DNA from: Bin5 sp965220715
GTDB taxonomy: Bacteria > Chloroflexota > Anaerolineae > Caldilineales > Caldilineaceae
Length of the DNA: 64,000 nt
Assembly: GCA_965220715.1 (NCBI GenBank)
Contig: OZ244843.1
Coordinates: forward strand, 3,534,001 to 3,598,000
Direction of reading: 5' to 3'
The position numbers were made by a program, and so were the translations under genes. Below are positions 34,809 to 43,485 of the stretch, in pieces; the stretch's first letter is position 1; every line of letters starts with the position of its first letter. The notes beneath the pieces were generated by a model. The model did not search any database, was not told the origin of the DNA, and was given only the letters and a program-made list of their open reading frames with translations.

Positions 34809-34897
34809 ATGGGGGCAGCATCAGCAACCACTGTTTGCAACTGCGTAGGAGGTATTGTACAGCATGAAAGTTCGCGAATTGTCAGTGTGATCCTACG

Positions 34898-35203
34898 CTA
34901 TATGTACTCAAGAAAGGGATCTTCGTTGATGTAGTCAAACTCTCTGCCGATGTAGGGCACGGATGGAAGATCGTGCCAGTCGCGCAAGATGTGATAGGCA
35001 GCAGAGGTGAGCATCTGGCATGCATCGACAGCTTCTCGCCATTGGGGACGTCTTATCTCGTCGACTGTTTTCTCATATGGCAGAATTCCGAAATCCCAGG
35101 CGCCGCAAAGACGCGCCAGAAAATCGACCTTATCGGCGATTGAATCCAGAGATTCGGGTGGCTCGGTGTCGGGATACAGCGCGCCGTCAATCCATTCCTG
35201 CAT
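34898..35203 (-). CDS. small helical partner of the AbiEii-like gene
   Basis: 101 residues from the ATG at 35203, which overlaps the end of the AbiEii-like gene by 17 bases; the longer open frame is a shadow of that gene. The sequence MQEWIDGALYPDTEPPES is followed by helices (SIADKVDFLARLCGAWDFG, WREAVDACQMLTSAAYHILRDW) and an acidic-aromatic tail ending FDYINEDPFLEYI. No family is recognised. Its tight overlap suggests an antitoxin or cofactor of the nucleotidyltransferase, but in AbiE-type systems the antitoxin is usually upstream, so this is unproven. Confidence 0.6.
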   Translation of the reverse strand: MQEWIDGALYPDTEPPESLDSIADKVDFLARLCGAWDFGILPYEKTVDEIRRPQWREAVDACQMLTSAAYHILRDWHDLPSVPYIGREFDYINEDPFLEYI

Positions 35204-35888
35204 TGAGAAACTCTTTTCTGAACCAGATTCTGGTCTTTTCCGCTTCGTTTCTTGGCCGCTGGTCGACGATGCTGTGCAAGGGTCGCCGCAGCTCAATTCG
35301 TTTAAGATGTGTCGTAATCGCCAATCTTGCGCGTGAATAAGAGGTTGAACCGCCGGTCCGGGCTTGCCTTGTTTTCCAGAGCCGCCAGCATGCCCGCGGA
35401 GTGCCGATATCGGCCTCGCAGACTGCGAAGATGTCGACAAAGTCTCGCGGCGCGCCCCTTTCAACAAGTGCGACCATCTTACTTGCGATCAGGTCATCAA
35501 GACTGTCGAGCTGCACACCGGCCCACTGGGTAGAAACCGGGTCCTCGAGCTGAACAGATCGCTCAGCGATCTGAAAGCTGAAGACAGTTGTGCTTTCTTG
35601 GAGCAGTTCAAGACTGCATACATCCCCCCACTCGCGTTTTCTAACTTCCCCATATCCAGCCAAGACATAGGCAATAAGCTCTTCGACCTGATTCCTCTTG
35701 GCATTTGAAGAGTCCTGCGACCACCAGGCATCTATGTCGTGGGTTGGCCTGTGGTCAAGGTAGTGTAGCAGACCAAATGCCCCCCCCAAAGAGATCGCAT
35801 GTCCCAGGCCAGCTGCTGCGAGTGCTTTCAGGCAGTCCTCTGCGTAACGGGGAATGTGGGCCGGCCGCGTTGGTTCTCTGGAAGTCAC
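35187..35888 (-). CDS. AbiEii/AbiGii-type nucleotidyltransferase
   Basis: 233 residues from a GTG at 35888. The N-terminal fold shows the nucleotidyltransferase signature ISLGGAFGLLHYLDHRPTHDIDAWW: the GG motif followed by the hxDxD acidic pair (HDIDAW). Later VQLDSLDDLIASKMVALVERGAPRDFVDIF is the conserved AbiEii block with the Lys/Arg-Asp-Asp triad. The C-terminus is typical (RRPLHSIVD...RIWFRKEF). AbiEii-family toxins modify tRNA or other targets and are found in abortive-infection modules; others are stand-alone enzymes. It overlaps the small partner downstream and begins 8 bases after an ABC-transporter pseudogene. Confidence 0.82.
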   Translation of the reverse strand: MTSREPTRPAHIPRYAEDCLKALAAAGLGHAISLGGAFGLLHYLDHRPTHDIDAWWSQDSSNAKRNQVEELIAYVLAGYGEVRKREWGDVCSLELLQESTTVFSFQIAERSVQLEDPVSTQWAGVQLDSLDDLIASKMVALVERGAPRDFVDIFAVCEADIGTPRACWRLWKTRQARTGGSTSYSRARLAITTHLKRIELRRPLHSIVDQRPRNEAEKTRIWFRKEFLNAGMD

Positions 35889-35896
35889 GCGAATGC

Positions 35897-36679
35897 TCAG
35901 ATCTTCAGGCCGCTCAAGACAACACCCTGGATAAAGTAGCGCTGGGCTACGGCGAAGAGCGTGATGACCGGAATTGTCATTACTGACGCGGCCGCCATGA
36001 GCAGATGATCACGCGGGTCCGTTGTTTCCAGGGGGATATTTTGAAAGAAGCGCAGGCCGACTGCAGCGGTGAAAAGATCGACTTCGTTGATTGTATCGAT
36101 TGAGACGTCGCGTCCTGAGGGATCGGGAAGGTCGATGCCTGCCTCTTCCAGATGAACTGTGTTGGTGACCAGGGTATCGAATCCGGCCCAGCCCCAACTG
36201 GGGAAACCATACAGTTGGCCCTGGTAGTACTGCAGGCCCAAGAAGTGTTCGAACCATTCGTCGAGGTCGGTGCCATCTGCGGCGACCAATTCGTCGATCG
36301 GCATGATGATGTCTGTATTAATTGCTCGCCAGAAGTGGTAGTGGGAGGGGTCGAAGGCGATGACTTCCCCCAGGTCGCCAGCGGCCTAGGCAGCATACAT
36401 TTTGGCGTAGTTGTCCTGCTGGCCCGAGCCGGCAAGAGGACGCAACTCGATGGTGACATCAGAGTGCATCTCCTGGAAGGTTTCGATGCGTTCTTCGTTC
36501 CAACCGCTGCCGATGCCGCGGAAGGTGTCCCAGCGCAGGTGGACGGGCTCCATTGCGGCGCCTTCGTCGGCGCCGGTATCTGAGTCAGGCGCGGCGGGCG
36601 CAACGCAAGCGGCGAGTGTGCCGGCGGAGACAGCCAGGGCGCCCTGCACGAATGATCGTCTGGATACGTGGTTCTTCAT
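35897..36679 (-). pseudogene. fused remnant: sugar solute-binding protein joined to MalG-type permease C-terminus, with an internal amber stop
   Basis: The frame opens at 36679 with a Tat-type lipoprotein start (MKNHVSRRSFVQGALAVSAG...LAACVAPA) and 97 residues of an extracellular solute-binding protein, then a TAG at 36386. The same frame continues (GLQYYQGQLYGFPSWGWAGF, still binding-protein-like, to about DPSGRDV) and then switches to a permease end: LFTAAVGLRFFQNIPL, HLLMAAASVMTIPVITLF and AVAQRYFIQGVVLSGLKI. So a deletion removed the rest of the binding protein and most of the permease genes of a second sugar ABC system, and a nonsense mutation followed. It lies directly after the intact paralogous operon. 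Confidence 0.88.
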
Positions 36680-36724
36680 TCATTTACGTCCTGAAGAGTG
36701 CAAAAAAGGAAATTCTCAGAGAAA

Positions 36725-36762
36725 GCTGCAGTTCAGAACCCCGTAGGCTTCTGAACTGCAGC
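36725..36762 (-). terminator. hairpin between the solute-binding gene and the pseudogene
   Basis: Perfect 14-bp arms (GCTGCAGTTCAGAA and TTCTGAACTGCAGC) with a 10-base loop. On the minus strand the 3' side continues TTTCTCT and a T-run appears about 20 bases later, so termination or RNA-stability function is likely for the operon ending at 36785. Confidence 0.6.
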
Positions 36763-36784
36763 GCGTATCACGGTAGGGACTAAA

Positions 36785-38122
36785 TCAGGCCAGTGGGTCC
36801 TTTTCCAAAACCTCCTGGACGAGGAGATGGGTCTGATCGACACCCTCTTCGAACTCCACTGCCTGCGTCCAAATGGCCTGAAGGTTGTTGTTCATTGTAT
36901 CGACGAACTCCGACGTGCGAGCATTGGCCGGGCGGTGCCACTTGCGCGGGCCTTCAGGATAGATTTGCTGGTGCTGGCGGAAGATCGGGTGGATGGAGTT
37001 GAGCTCATCGCTTTCCCAAACGTCCTTGCGGCCACCCGGGCTGCCGGCGCCGAAGAAGACATGCTCGATGCCGTCCTCCTTGGTGGAGTAGAAGTCCAGG
37101 ACCTGGAAGGCCTCGGAGGGATTCTGGGAGTTGCCGGTGATGCCGAAGGCAGCGGCCGACACCTGTGATCCGCGCAGTCCTGTCGGTCCGACCGGTCCCA
37201 CGACGGCATCCCAATCGAACTCGATATCGCCCTCGTTCTTCATGTTGGAGAAGCGACCGATGAGGCCTGTGGTTGTGTTGAAAGAGCCTATTAGACCAGC
37301 AACGAAGTTGTTGACCACCTCGTCGCCGCACTGGCATGGATCGACCTCATGGGTGTGTTGAAGGTCATACAGCCAGCGCAGGCCCGCTATGGACCCCTCC
37401 TGGTCGAGCAAGGATTTTGTGCCTTCTTCGTTGATGGCGTCACCGCCGAAGATGCGCAGGTAGGATGGGATGTGCTCCTGGCCGACACCCCAGGTGCGGA
37501 TACCCCAGACCTCGGGAGGGTCCGTAACCGCCTTCCCCATTGCGACGTAGTCATCGGTAGTCCATTCCGTGTGGGGGAGCTCGCCGCCTGACTCTTCGAT
37601 CAGGGTCTTGTTGTGATAGTAGGCGGTGGTGCCGTAGTGCCCGTGGTTGGGGATGGCGTGCAGTTCCCCGTCGAGGGTAACGGCTTGGAGCAAGGAATCC
37701 CAGAATTGTGACAGGTCGAAGTTCTTGGCGGCGACAATGTCGTCGAGCGGAATCAGGACGCCTTTGGCCTTGTGTTCGGGCGGGTTGTTGAGATAGGTCC
37801 AGACCACATCGCCGACAGTGCCGGAGGCGGAGAGAGCGTAGATCTTGGGGTACATCTCATTGCCGGGCAGCTCGTCGATCTCCAGGTTAATGCCGGGATT
37901 CTGCTCTAGGAACAGGTCCTTGCGGCTGATGTGCCAGTCGGCGTGGGTACCCAGGCGCGTGTGGAAGAGGACGTCAACGGGCTCTTCCGAGGCCTCCATC
38001 GAGTCCCCGGAATCGCTGGCGGCAGGGGCGCCGGCAGGAACGCAGGCTGACAGGGCGAGGCCGCCGGTTGCCGCTAGTGAACCGGCAAGAAACTGGCGGC
38101 GACTTACATGTTTGTGAAGCAT
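36785..38122 (-). CDS. carbohydrate ABC transporter solute-binding lipoprotein
   Basis: 445 residues. The N-terminus has a twin-arginine motif SRRQFLAGSLA and a lipobox LALSAC, so it is a Tat-exported lipoprotein. A Ser/Glu/Asp-rich linker follows. The mature part has the extracellular solute-binding family 1 pattern: NPGINLEIDELPGNEMYPKI, VGDVVWTYLNN, GTTAYYHNKTLIEESGG, WTTDDYVAMGKAV and GIRTWGVGQEH. It ends the operon after the two permeases. No ATPase gene is in the operon, so it probably shares a MsmK/UgpC-like ATPase encoded elsewhere. The sugar is unknown. Confidence 0.92.
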   Translation of the reverse strand: MLHKHVSRRQFLAGSLAATGGLALSACVPAGAPAASDSGDSMEASEEPVDVLFHTRLGTHADWHISRKDLFLEQNPGINLEIDELPGNEMYPKIYALSASGTVGDVVWTYLNNPPEHKAKGVLIPLDDIVAAKNFDLSQFWDSLLQAVTLDGELHAIPNHGHYGTTAYYHNKTLIEESGGELPHTEWTTDDYVAMGKAVTDPPEVWGIRTWGVGQEHIPSYLRIFGGDAINEEGTKSLLDQEGSIAGLRWLYDLQHTHEVDPCQCGDEVVNNFVAGLIGSFNTTTGLIGRFSNMKNEGDIEFDWDAVVGPVGPTGLRGSQVSAAAFGITGNSQNPSEAFQVLDFYSTKEDGIEHVFFGAGSPGGRKDVWESDELNSIHPIFRQHQQIYPEGPRKWHRPANARTSEFVDTMNNNLQAIWTQAVEFEEGVDQTHLLVQEVLEKDPLA

Positions 38123-38182
38123 TGTGCTTTCTCCTTGTGGGTAGGGAAACTATCGACAGAGAACCAGAAATGAAGGGGAGCG

Positions 38183-39109
38183 CTATCCTTTTATGCCGGA
38201 CATGACGATCCCCTGGACGAGATAGCGTTGCGCCAAAAAGAAGAGAATGATGATGGGCGCAGTCATCATCACACTGGCTGCCATGAGCAAGTGGTATTTG
38301 GGCTCAGTTTCATCGGCGAAGCCGGCGACGGCCTGGAAGTAGCGAATGCCGATTGCCAGCGTGTACTTCGATTTTGTGTTCAGGTAGATGAAGGGGTAGA
38401 GGAATTCGTTCCACTGGGCCATGAAGGTCAGAACGGCGGCGGTTGCGGTGACAGGAATGGAAAGAGGGATCAGAATCTGCCAGAAGACGCGCAGATAGTT
38501 AGCACCGTCAATGCGAGCTGCCTCGTCGAGGTCTATGGGAATGCTCATAAAGAACTGGCGCATGAGGAAGATGAGGAAGGCGCTGCCCCCGAAGAATGAA
38601 GGGACGATAAGTGGTCTGTAGGAGTCCAACCACCCAATCTTAGCGAACATGAGGTAGAGGGGAATCAGGGTGACCTCTACAGGCAGCATCATTGTGCTGA
38701 GCGTGATCATGAATAAGACGTCGCGGGCAGGGTATCGAAAACGGGCGAAAGAATAGCCGACGAGGGCTGCGGTCAGAACTGCGCCGAAGGTTGAGATAAC
38801 AGCCACGAGTGTCGAGTTCCAGGTCCAGGTGGCCCAGGATACGATCTCAAAGACCTTGGGATAGTTTTGAAACTGTGGAACTTCCGGAAGCCAGGTAGGG
38901 GGGAACCTGAACAACTCGCCCCCTCTTTTTAGCGAGGAGAGCACGGTCCAAACAAACGGGAACATGAAGACGGCGGAACTGAAGATAGCGATCAGATAGA
39001 GAATACCTTGGCCGGCTGCGCGCTGAAAAGAGGCTGACTGGTAGAGGCCAACCGGCAGGATTCCACCCCCTGTCTGTTTGCGTTGCGGGGCAATTACGTC
39101 ACCTGACAT
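38183..39109 (-). CDS. carbohydrate ABC transporter permease, MalG type
   Basis: 308 residues from the ATG at 39109, overlapping the MalF stop by one base (TGATG). The open frame continues to 39562, but that part lies inside the MalF gene and is a shadow. Six membrane segments are seen. The EAA loop is SIPIDLDEAARIDGANYLRVFWQILIPLSIP, and the C-terminus ends QRYLVQGIVMSGIKG as in MalG-like proteins. It pairs with the upstream MalF-type permease and downstream binding protein. Confidence 0.93.
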   Translation of the reverse strand: MSGDVIAPQRKQTGGGILPVGLYQSASFQRAAGQGILYLIAIFSSAVFMFPFVWTVLSSLKRGGELFRFPPTWLPEVPQFQNYPKVFEIVSWATWTWNSTLVAVISTFGAVLTAALVGYSFARFRYPARDVLFMITLSTMMLPVEVTLIPLYLMFAKIGWLDSYRPLIVPSFFGGSAFLIFLMRQFFMSIPIDLDEAARIDGANYLRVFWQILIPLSIPVTATAAVLTFMAQWNEFLYPFIYLNTKSKYTLAIGIRYFQAVAGFADETEPKYHLLMAASVMMTAPIIILFFLAQRYLVQGIVMSGIKG

Positions 39110-40059
39110 CAGTCCACCTCCCCAGCATAGTAGACCCATCGCCGCGACTGTCTGAATTGAACAAAGGTGAAGACGAACAGGACGAAGAAAAAGATCCAAG
39201 CCAAGGCCGAAGCATAACCCATTTCGAAATACTGGAACGCCCGCGTGTAGATATGGAGCGCGTAGAACCAGGTAGAGTAGGCAGGCCCGCCCTGGGTGGC
39301 GACGTATGCGGCTGCAAATACTCTTAGTGCTCCGATGATTCCAAGAACCATATTGAAGAAGATTGTCGGCGTAAGCATCGGGAGGGTCACGTTGCGAAAT
39401 TTGGCCCAAAGACCGGCGCCGTCCACGAGGGCGGCATCGTACAGTTCCTGGGGAACACCCTGGAGGCCGGCCAGGAAGATCAACATGGTGTTGCCGCCGA
39501 TGGCGCCCCACATTGCCATAATGATCAGGCCGGTCATCGCCCAATCCGGGTCTCGGAACCAACCCGGGGCGTTGTCGCTGCCGGTGATGGTACGAATCCA
39601 GTGGTTGATCGGCCCCACGTCGGCGTTAAAAATCCAGCCCCAAAGGACGGCGGCGGCGACGATGGGAGTCAGGTGGGGCAGGAAGAAGAAGGTACGGAAC
39701 CATGTCGTACCCCGCAGTGCCTGGTTGAGTAGCATTGCCGCTGAGAGGGCGCCGACCAGGGAAAGTGGCACGACGATAAGCGCATAGCGAAAGGTCAGCA
39801 TCATCGAGGGCCAGAAGAGCCGGTCTTTTGTGAAGATTTCGATGAAGTTTTTCAGACCGACGAATTGGGGCGGATTGACGACGTCGTAGCGGGTAAAGCT
39901 GAGGAAGCCGGAGGTCATCATTGGCCCAAAGATGAAGAGAACAAGGCCCAGCAGCCAGGGCAACAGGAAAATGTAGCCGGCGATCGCCTCTTTGGCGCGG
40001 AGGCTGTTCATCCAGCGGGGAAGCGGAATGCCAGCGATCGACATTGCCTTTGTACTCAC
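39109..40059 (-). CDS. carbohydrate ABC transporter permease, MalF type
   Basis: 316 residues from a GTG at 40059, directly after the stop of the phosphatase-superfamily gene. The first membrane segment is IAGYIFLLPWLLGLVLFIFG and the EAA loop is VPQELYDAALVDGAGLWAKFRNVTLPMLTPT. Six membrane segments are present, as is usual for the MalF/UgpA class. The overlap on both sides shows the four genes form one operon. Confidence 0.93.
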   Translation of the reverse strand: MSTKAMSIAGIPLPRWMNSLRAKEAIAGYIFLLPWLLGLVLFIFGPMMTSGFLSFTRYDVVNPPQFVGLKNFIEIFTKDRLFWPSMMLTFRYALIVVPLSLVGALSAAMLLNQALRGTTWFRTFFFLPHLTPIVAAAVLWGWIFNADVGPINHWIRTITGSDNAPGWFRDPDWAMTGLIIMAMWGAIGGNTMLIFLAGLQGVPQELYDAALVDGAGLWAKFRNVTLPMLTPTIFFNMVLGIIGALRVFAAAYVATQGGPAYSTWFYALHIYTRAFQYFEMGYASALAWIFFFVLFVFTFVQFRQSRRWVYYAGEVD

Positions 40060-42044
40060 TATGGTCTCTCCCTCACCATTTCATGGCCCTCGATCAGGTC
40101 GCGGGCGACTGCTCCCTGGCTCTGTGCGGGCGGTTCGACGCCGAGAATATGGCAGAAGGTAGGTACTACGTCGACGGCCTGAATGTAGCCAAGCTTCTCA
40201 ACGGGACGTTCGTACCCATGCTTCAGGCCTGGCCCGGCAAGCAGAAAGGAGCCATAGGAGGAGGAGAAACCGTTGTCGGTCGGAATGAATCCGCCGTGGT
40301 GTGCGCCGTAAACGAGGGGCGCCCCGACATTGCCGCCGCCTTCGATTCCCAGCCACTGCGTGTAGTAGCCACTGACATAATCGTGGTCCCAGGCAAAGAT
40401 GACGTCGCCGCACTGGTCGCCCCATTGGCCTAGCAGATAGGCGTCACGTTTGGGAAGGGCTATGGCAACAGGCGTTTGTCCGGTTTCGGTGTCCACCCAA
40501 GTGCGCAAGGCGGTGAGTAGCTTACGTTCTATCGCTTCGAATCGGGGTCCTGGCTCGGCGTTGATGGTAATGTCGAAGCCGCGTCTGGCCATAAAAGCGG
40601 TTGTCTTCTCCCAATCTATATCGTGAGGAGGTGCGTCCTGATCTTCGGCGATGGCTTCCTCCCCCCCTTTCAGGACAAGAAAACCTTCATCGTAGAGGAA
40701 TTTGCGTATGTTAGCAATGCGGACGTCGGCGTAGGCGCCGTGATCGGCCAGTATGCCGACATAGACCTGGTCGTCTTTGGCATTGGCAGCGTCAGCTGCG
40801 GTGTACATACGCCCCAGGACGCGGTCGCCCACTTGGTAGGCGCGGCGGAAATAGTCCAGGTACTTGTCACTGTGTTCAGGGTCGTAGCCGGGACAAACAG
40901 GATCGACGTCGGCCAGATGGATATGGTTGATGTAGTCGTAGAGATGCCAGTGGCAGGTGAAGTAGGAACAGCCCTTTTCATGGAGCATGTAGTTGGCTAC
41001 GTCTGCGAACCAAAGGCCTTGATATTCGCACTCTTCAAGGGCAGTATCGTAGTCGACCATACCGGCCGTGTACGGGGTCATGGAGGCATGTTCCTGGTAG
41101 GGGCCGAAGCGCTCAATAAGCTCTGCCTCAAGTTCGGCATCACCGTAAGTGAACCCGCTGGTATAGGTGATTTGCGTGCGATACAGTTTCAATCCCGCGC
41201 CGTCGGCAGCCAGTCTAAGCAGTTTGAAGCGCACCGACGCCTGCTGTGACCTTCCTTCTATGCGGAAGAGTTCGATGGCCCATTCGCTCCATTCGCCCAG
41301 GCCTGCGGCTGCGACCACGTCGTTGCCGTCGCGGCTGCGGCAGATCAGGACCCGATCGTAGCCAGCGCCGCTGCTGTTGACGGCCAGGATATGGAAATCA
41401 TTGGTGTCGCTTCCCAAGCGAGCGTTGACGGTAAACTGTGTTGCCAGAGGGGGAGAGGCACTTCGGGGAAGGTTAATCCAGTTGTCGGCGGCGGCTAAAG
41501 GAGGGACGGGTTGGACGCTACGGGGACCGGCCATTGCCGAGCCGTCGTGGCCCATGGCAACGTCGCTGGCCTCTGCTGCGTCGGTTGTATAGGCTTGAGC
41601 GGCAGCCACTTCGAAATCGGTCTTGTGGTGGCCTGGATGACCGAAGCCGTCTACCACGTATCCTATATCCACTCCTGAGGGGTGGGCGGCAGGATAGTGA
41701 ACTGCAGCGCTCTTTAGACCGGCTCTTTCGAGCGCGTTCCAGATCCGTTCTGCATTGTTGGCGCGGCCGTCGAAGCTGTCTACCTGAAGGTCGTGAGCGG
41801 CGCCGTCGGCCTTGCGCGCGATTTCGGTCTGCCAGGTGGAGACGCTATGCGTTCCGGTGTGCGCGCCGGTGGAGAGAGTGGCCCAGTTGGTAGGCGTCCA
41901 GACTGGGAATGAAGGATAAGTCTGGTTGACGGTACCCTCTTTGAGGAAGCGGCTGAAATTGGGTAGGCAGCCCTCGGCCGCGAAAAACCGCATCATCGGG
42001 GTGATGAATCCGTCCATCCCATAGGCATAGATCTTTTTCGTCAT
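40059..42044 (-). CDS. alkaline phosphatase superfamily phosphodiesterase-like enzyme
   Basis: 661 residues. The superfamily core is shown by IYAYGMDGFITPMMRFF near the start, the WTPTNWATLSTGAHTGTHSV nucleophile region (Thr), the VYVGILADHGAYADVR metal block and VYGAHHGGFIPTDNGFSSS near the end. This matches type I phosphodiesterase/nucleotide pyrophosphatase-like members, with a large insert in the middle (about residues 170-290). No signal peptide is seen, so a cytoplasmic location is likely. It heads an operon with a carbohydrate ABC transporter, suggesting hydrolysis of an imported phospho- or sulpho-ester, which is inference. Its start is about 950 bases from the next gene upstream. Confidence 0.88.
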   Translation of the reverse strand: MTKKIYAYGMDGFITPMMRFFAAEGCLPNFSRFLKEGTVNQTYPSFPVWTPTNWATLSTGAHTGTHSVSTWQTEIARKADGAAHDLQVDSFDGRANNAERIWNALERAGLKSAAVHYPAAHPSGVDIGYVVDGFGHPGHHKTDFEVAAAQAYTTDAAEASDVAMGHDGSAMAGPRSVQPVPPLAAADNWINLPRSASPPLATQFTVNARLGSDTNDFHILAVNSSGAGYDRVLICRSRDGNDVVAAAGLGEWSEWAIELFRIEGRSQQASVRFKLLRLAADGAGLKLYRTQITYTSGFTYGDAELEAELIERFGPYQEHASMTPYTAGMVDYDTALEECEYQGLWFADVANYMLHEKGCSYFTCHWHLYDYINHIHLADVDPVCPGYDPEHSDKYLDYFRRAYQVGDRVLGRMYTAADAANAKDDQVYVGILADHGAYADVRIANIRKFLYDEGFLVLKGGEEAIAEDQDAPPHDIDWEKTTAFMARRGFDITINAEPGPRFEAIERKLLTALRTWVDTETGQTPVAIALPKRDAYLLGQWGDQCGDVIFAWDHDYVSGYYTQWLGIEGGGNVGAPLVYGAHHGGFIPTDNGFSSSYGSFLLAGPGLKHGYERPVEKLGYIQAVDVVPTFCHILGVEPPAQSQGAVARDLIEGHEMVRERP

Positions 42045-42550
42045 TGTTGACAGGCTGCTCTCAGTTCACAGCGCGAACTTTAAGGTGGGCGCCTTCGATT
42101 ACAAGAGCGTTTGATTCAATGTTTCTCAAGAATTGCGAAGGCGCTGCTTAGCAGTGCTTATAGGTGTACAGGCATTCAGGAGAGGCTCTTGACCGAAATG
42201 ACGTGCTTCGGCAGAAGTGGTACTGCCAAGTGTCCTGCGAAACTCCGGCAGACCCGGACCTTCGAGTTGAGTCTGTACATTTGCCATTGATCGCAGGCAA
42301 GAATCTCTTGGTTTGAGCCTCCAAGTGCTAGTGTTAGAAAAGGTAGTTAACGTGTTGCACAGTTTTGGAAGATTGGTTCAACATCTGGATTGAAAGCCAG
42401 TAGTGGGAATCTCGAAAACTCTTACTTGCGCCCCTTCCGACTCCTCTGGGAGTGCATTTATCGGTGCGTTCAGAGTGGTCAGATTGACCTCAATCAGACT
42501 CTGTGGCTCAGATTATAGCAGCGGTACTCTTGTAAATGCAAATTGCTTTT

Positions 42551-42624
42551 CTTGGCTGGTCTATCCCAGATTCTTGGGTAGAGGTTGTTTGAATCAGGAT
42601 TGGACGGTTTCTAGTTTTCAGGGC
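42551..42624. repeat. dispersed intergenic repeat 2, copy 2
   Basis: Diverged copy of the element at 33501-33572, sharing TCCCAGATT...TTGG and GTTGT(T/C)TGAATCAGGAT in the same order and spacing. Confidence 0.7.
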
Positions 42625-42676
42625 TCGTTGACGTTTGTTTGAACTGAGATTTGCAAGGTCATACATTGGTCTCTTC

Positions 42677-42766
42677 GCGAAGGGCAGGGGAGAACCAGGG
42701 CAATCGCATCTAAATTCGGACGCCACAATAGCCGCCGAAGGGCGCTCACAAGGGGCGCCCCTACCA
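42677..42766. repeat. dispersed intergenic repeat 1, copy 2
   Basis: Shares the head GGGCAATCGCATCTAAATTC, the anchor GGACGCCACAATAGCC and the tail CGAAGGGCGC...CACAAGGGGCGCC with the terminal copy at 4152-4240. Confidence 0.8.
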
Positions 42767-43000
42767 ATTGTCAGTCTTTTTCGGACGAGTCTCGAGTCCT
42801 GCAGGAGATGCCGGTGGAAGCCTGGGTTGGCTCGGGCGCTTCATTTGACAGGCAACTGGGGCAGGCGTTTGGACAGCGTCGTGGATGTTAGCCAGGAGCA
42901 AACCGGGGCAGAGCAAGCTGCCCCCGGCCCTCGGATGTAGGTAGTCCAGCCGAGGGAAACTTCCATTTCTGACTGTTAGCGAAGCGGGCGTTTAGTGGAG

Positions 43001-43210
43001 CTATCCTGAAAGTGTGCCCACAATGGACATTGCAACGGCGGCGAACAGAATGAACACGATCATCAGCGCTACCCAACCGCCCAGAAGAAATCCGGCAAAT
43101 GCAAAAGGGTTGGGGGGGCCGTTCTGCTGAGGCTCTGCTTCGGATTCAGCCGACATCTGCGCTTCTGTTGCTTCGACAGTCTCTGTCTCCTGGACTGTTT
43201 CTTCGGCCAT
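43001..43210 (-). CDS. small acidic single-pass membrane protein
   Basis: 69 residues with a Glu/Thr-rich N-terminal half (EETVQETETVEATEAQM) and one C-terminal membrane segment (FAFAGFLLGGWVALMIVFILFAAVAMSIVG). GAGGAG lies before the ATG at good distance, which supports translation. No family recognised. The acidic cytoplasmic or extracellular tail plus a single helix is common among small uncharacterised proteins of this phylum. It is divergent from an aldo/keto reductase gene. Confidence 0.7.
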   Translation of the reverse strand: MAEETVQETETVEATEAQMSAESEAEPQQNGPPNPFAFAGFLLGGWVALMIVFILFAAVAMSIVGTLSG

Positions 43211-43408
43211 TGATAAGACTCCTCTAGTTGTTTTCTTGGTTTGAGGCGAACTGGGCAGAGCTAGTTACGGCAGCCCAGTTGTCAAGTCCAGCGACGGTGT
43301 GCTATGTAATCAGTGATGCACTCCGGTTGCATAGTCGCCGTCGACGCTGGGACGAGAACCATCCCGCGACTTTGGCCATTATAGCACGGGCGCGGGCACC
43401 GCGCACGA

Positions 43409-43438
43409 TTTCAGCTGCATGGCAAGGCGCGTTACAAT
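43409..43438 (+). promoter_or_regulatory. possible promoter of the aldo/keto reductase gene
   Basis: TTTCAG (43409-43414) and TACAAT (43433-43438) with an 18-base spacer; about 45 bases before the ATG at 43486. Confidence 0.4.
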
Positions 43439-43485
43439 TGGACCGCAGCGGCGAGAAGCCGTTGCCAGGGAAACAGGAGGATCGG

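Larger units (their letters stand above)
42045..43000. other. intergenic region carrying two dispersed repeats
   Basis: About 950 bases. Two repeat copies (42551-42624 and 42677-42766) match elements at 33.5 kb and 4.2 kb. Nothing else is recognised; the open frames here have no credible start or family. Confidence 0.55.

Noticed and set aside
39110..39562. Upstream extension of the MalG-type permease frame
   Set aside because: This part lies inside the MalF-type gene in another frame and reads as Arg/Pro-rich nonsense; the ATG at 39109 is a better start.
42403..42642. A 79-residue plus-strand frame in the repeat-bearing intergenic region
   Set aside because: It runs into the dispersed repeat and has no supporting start or family.
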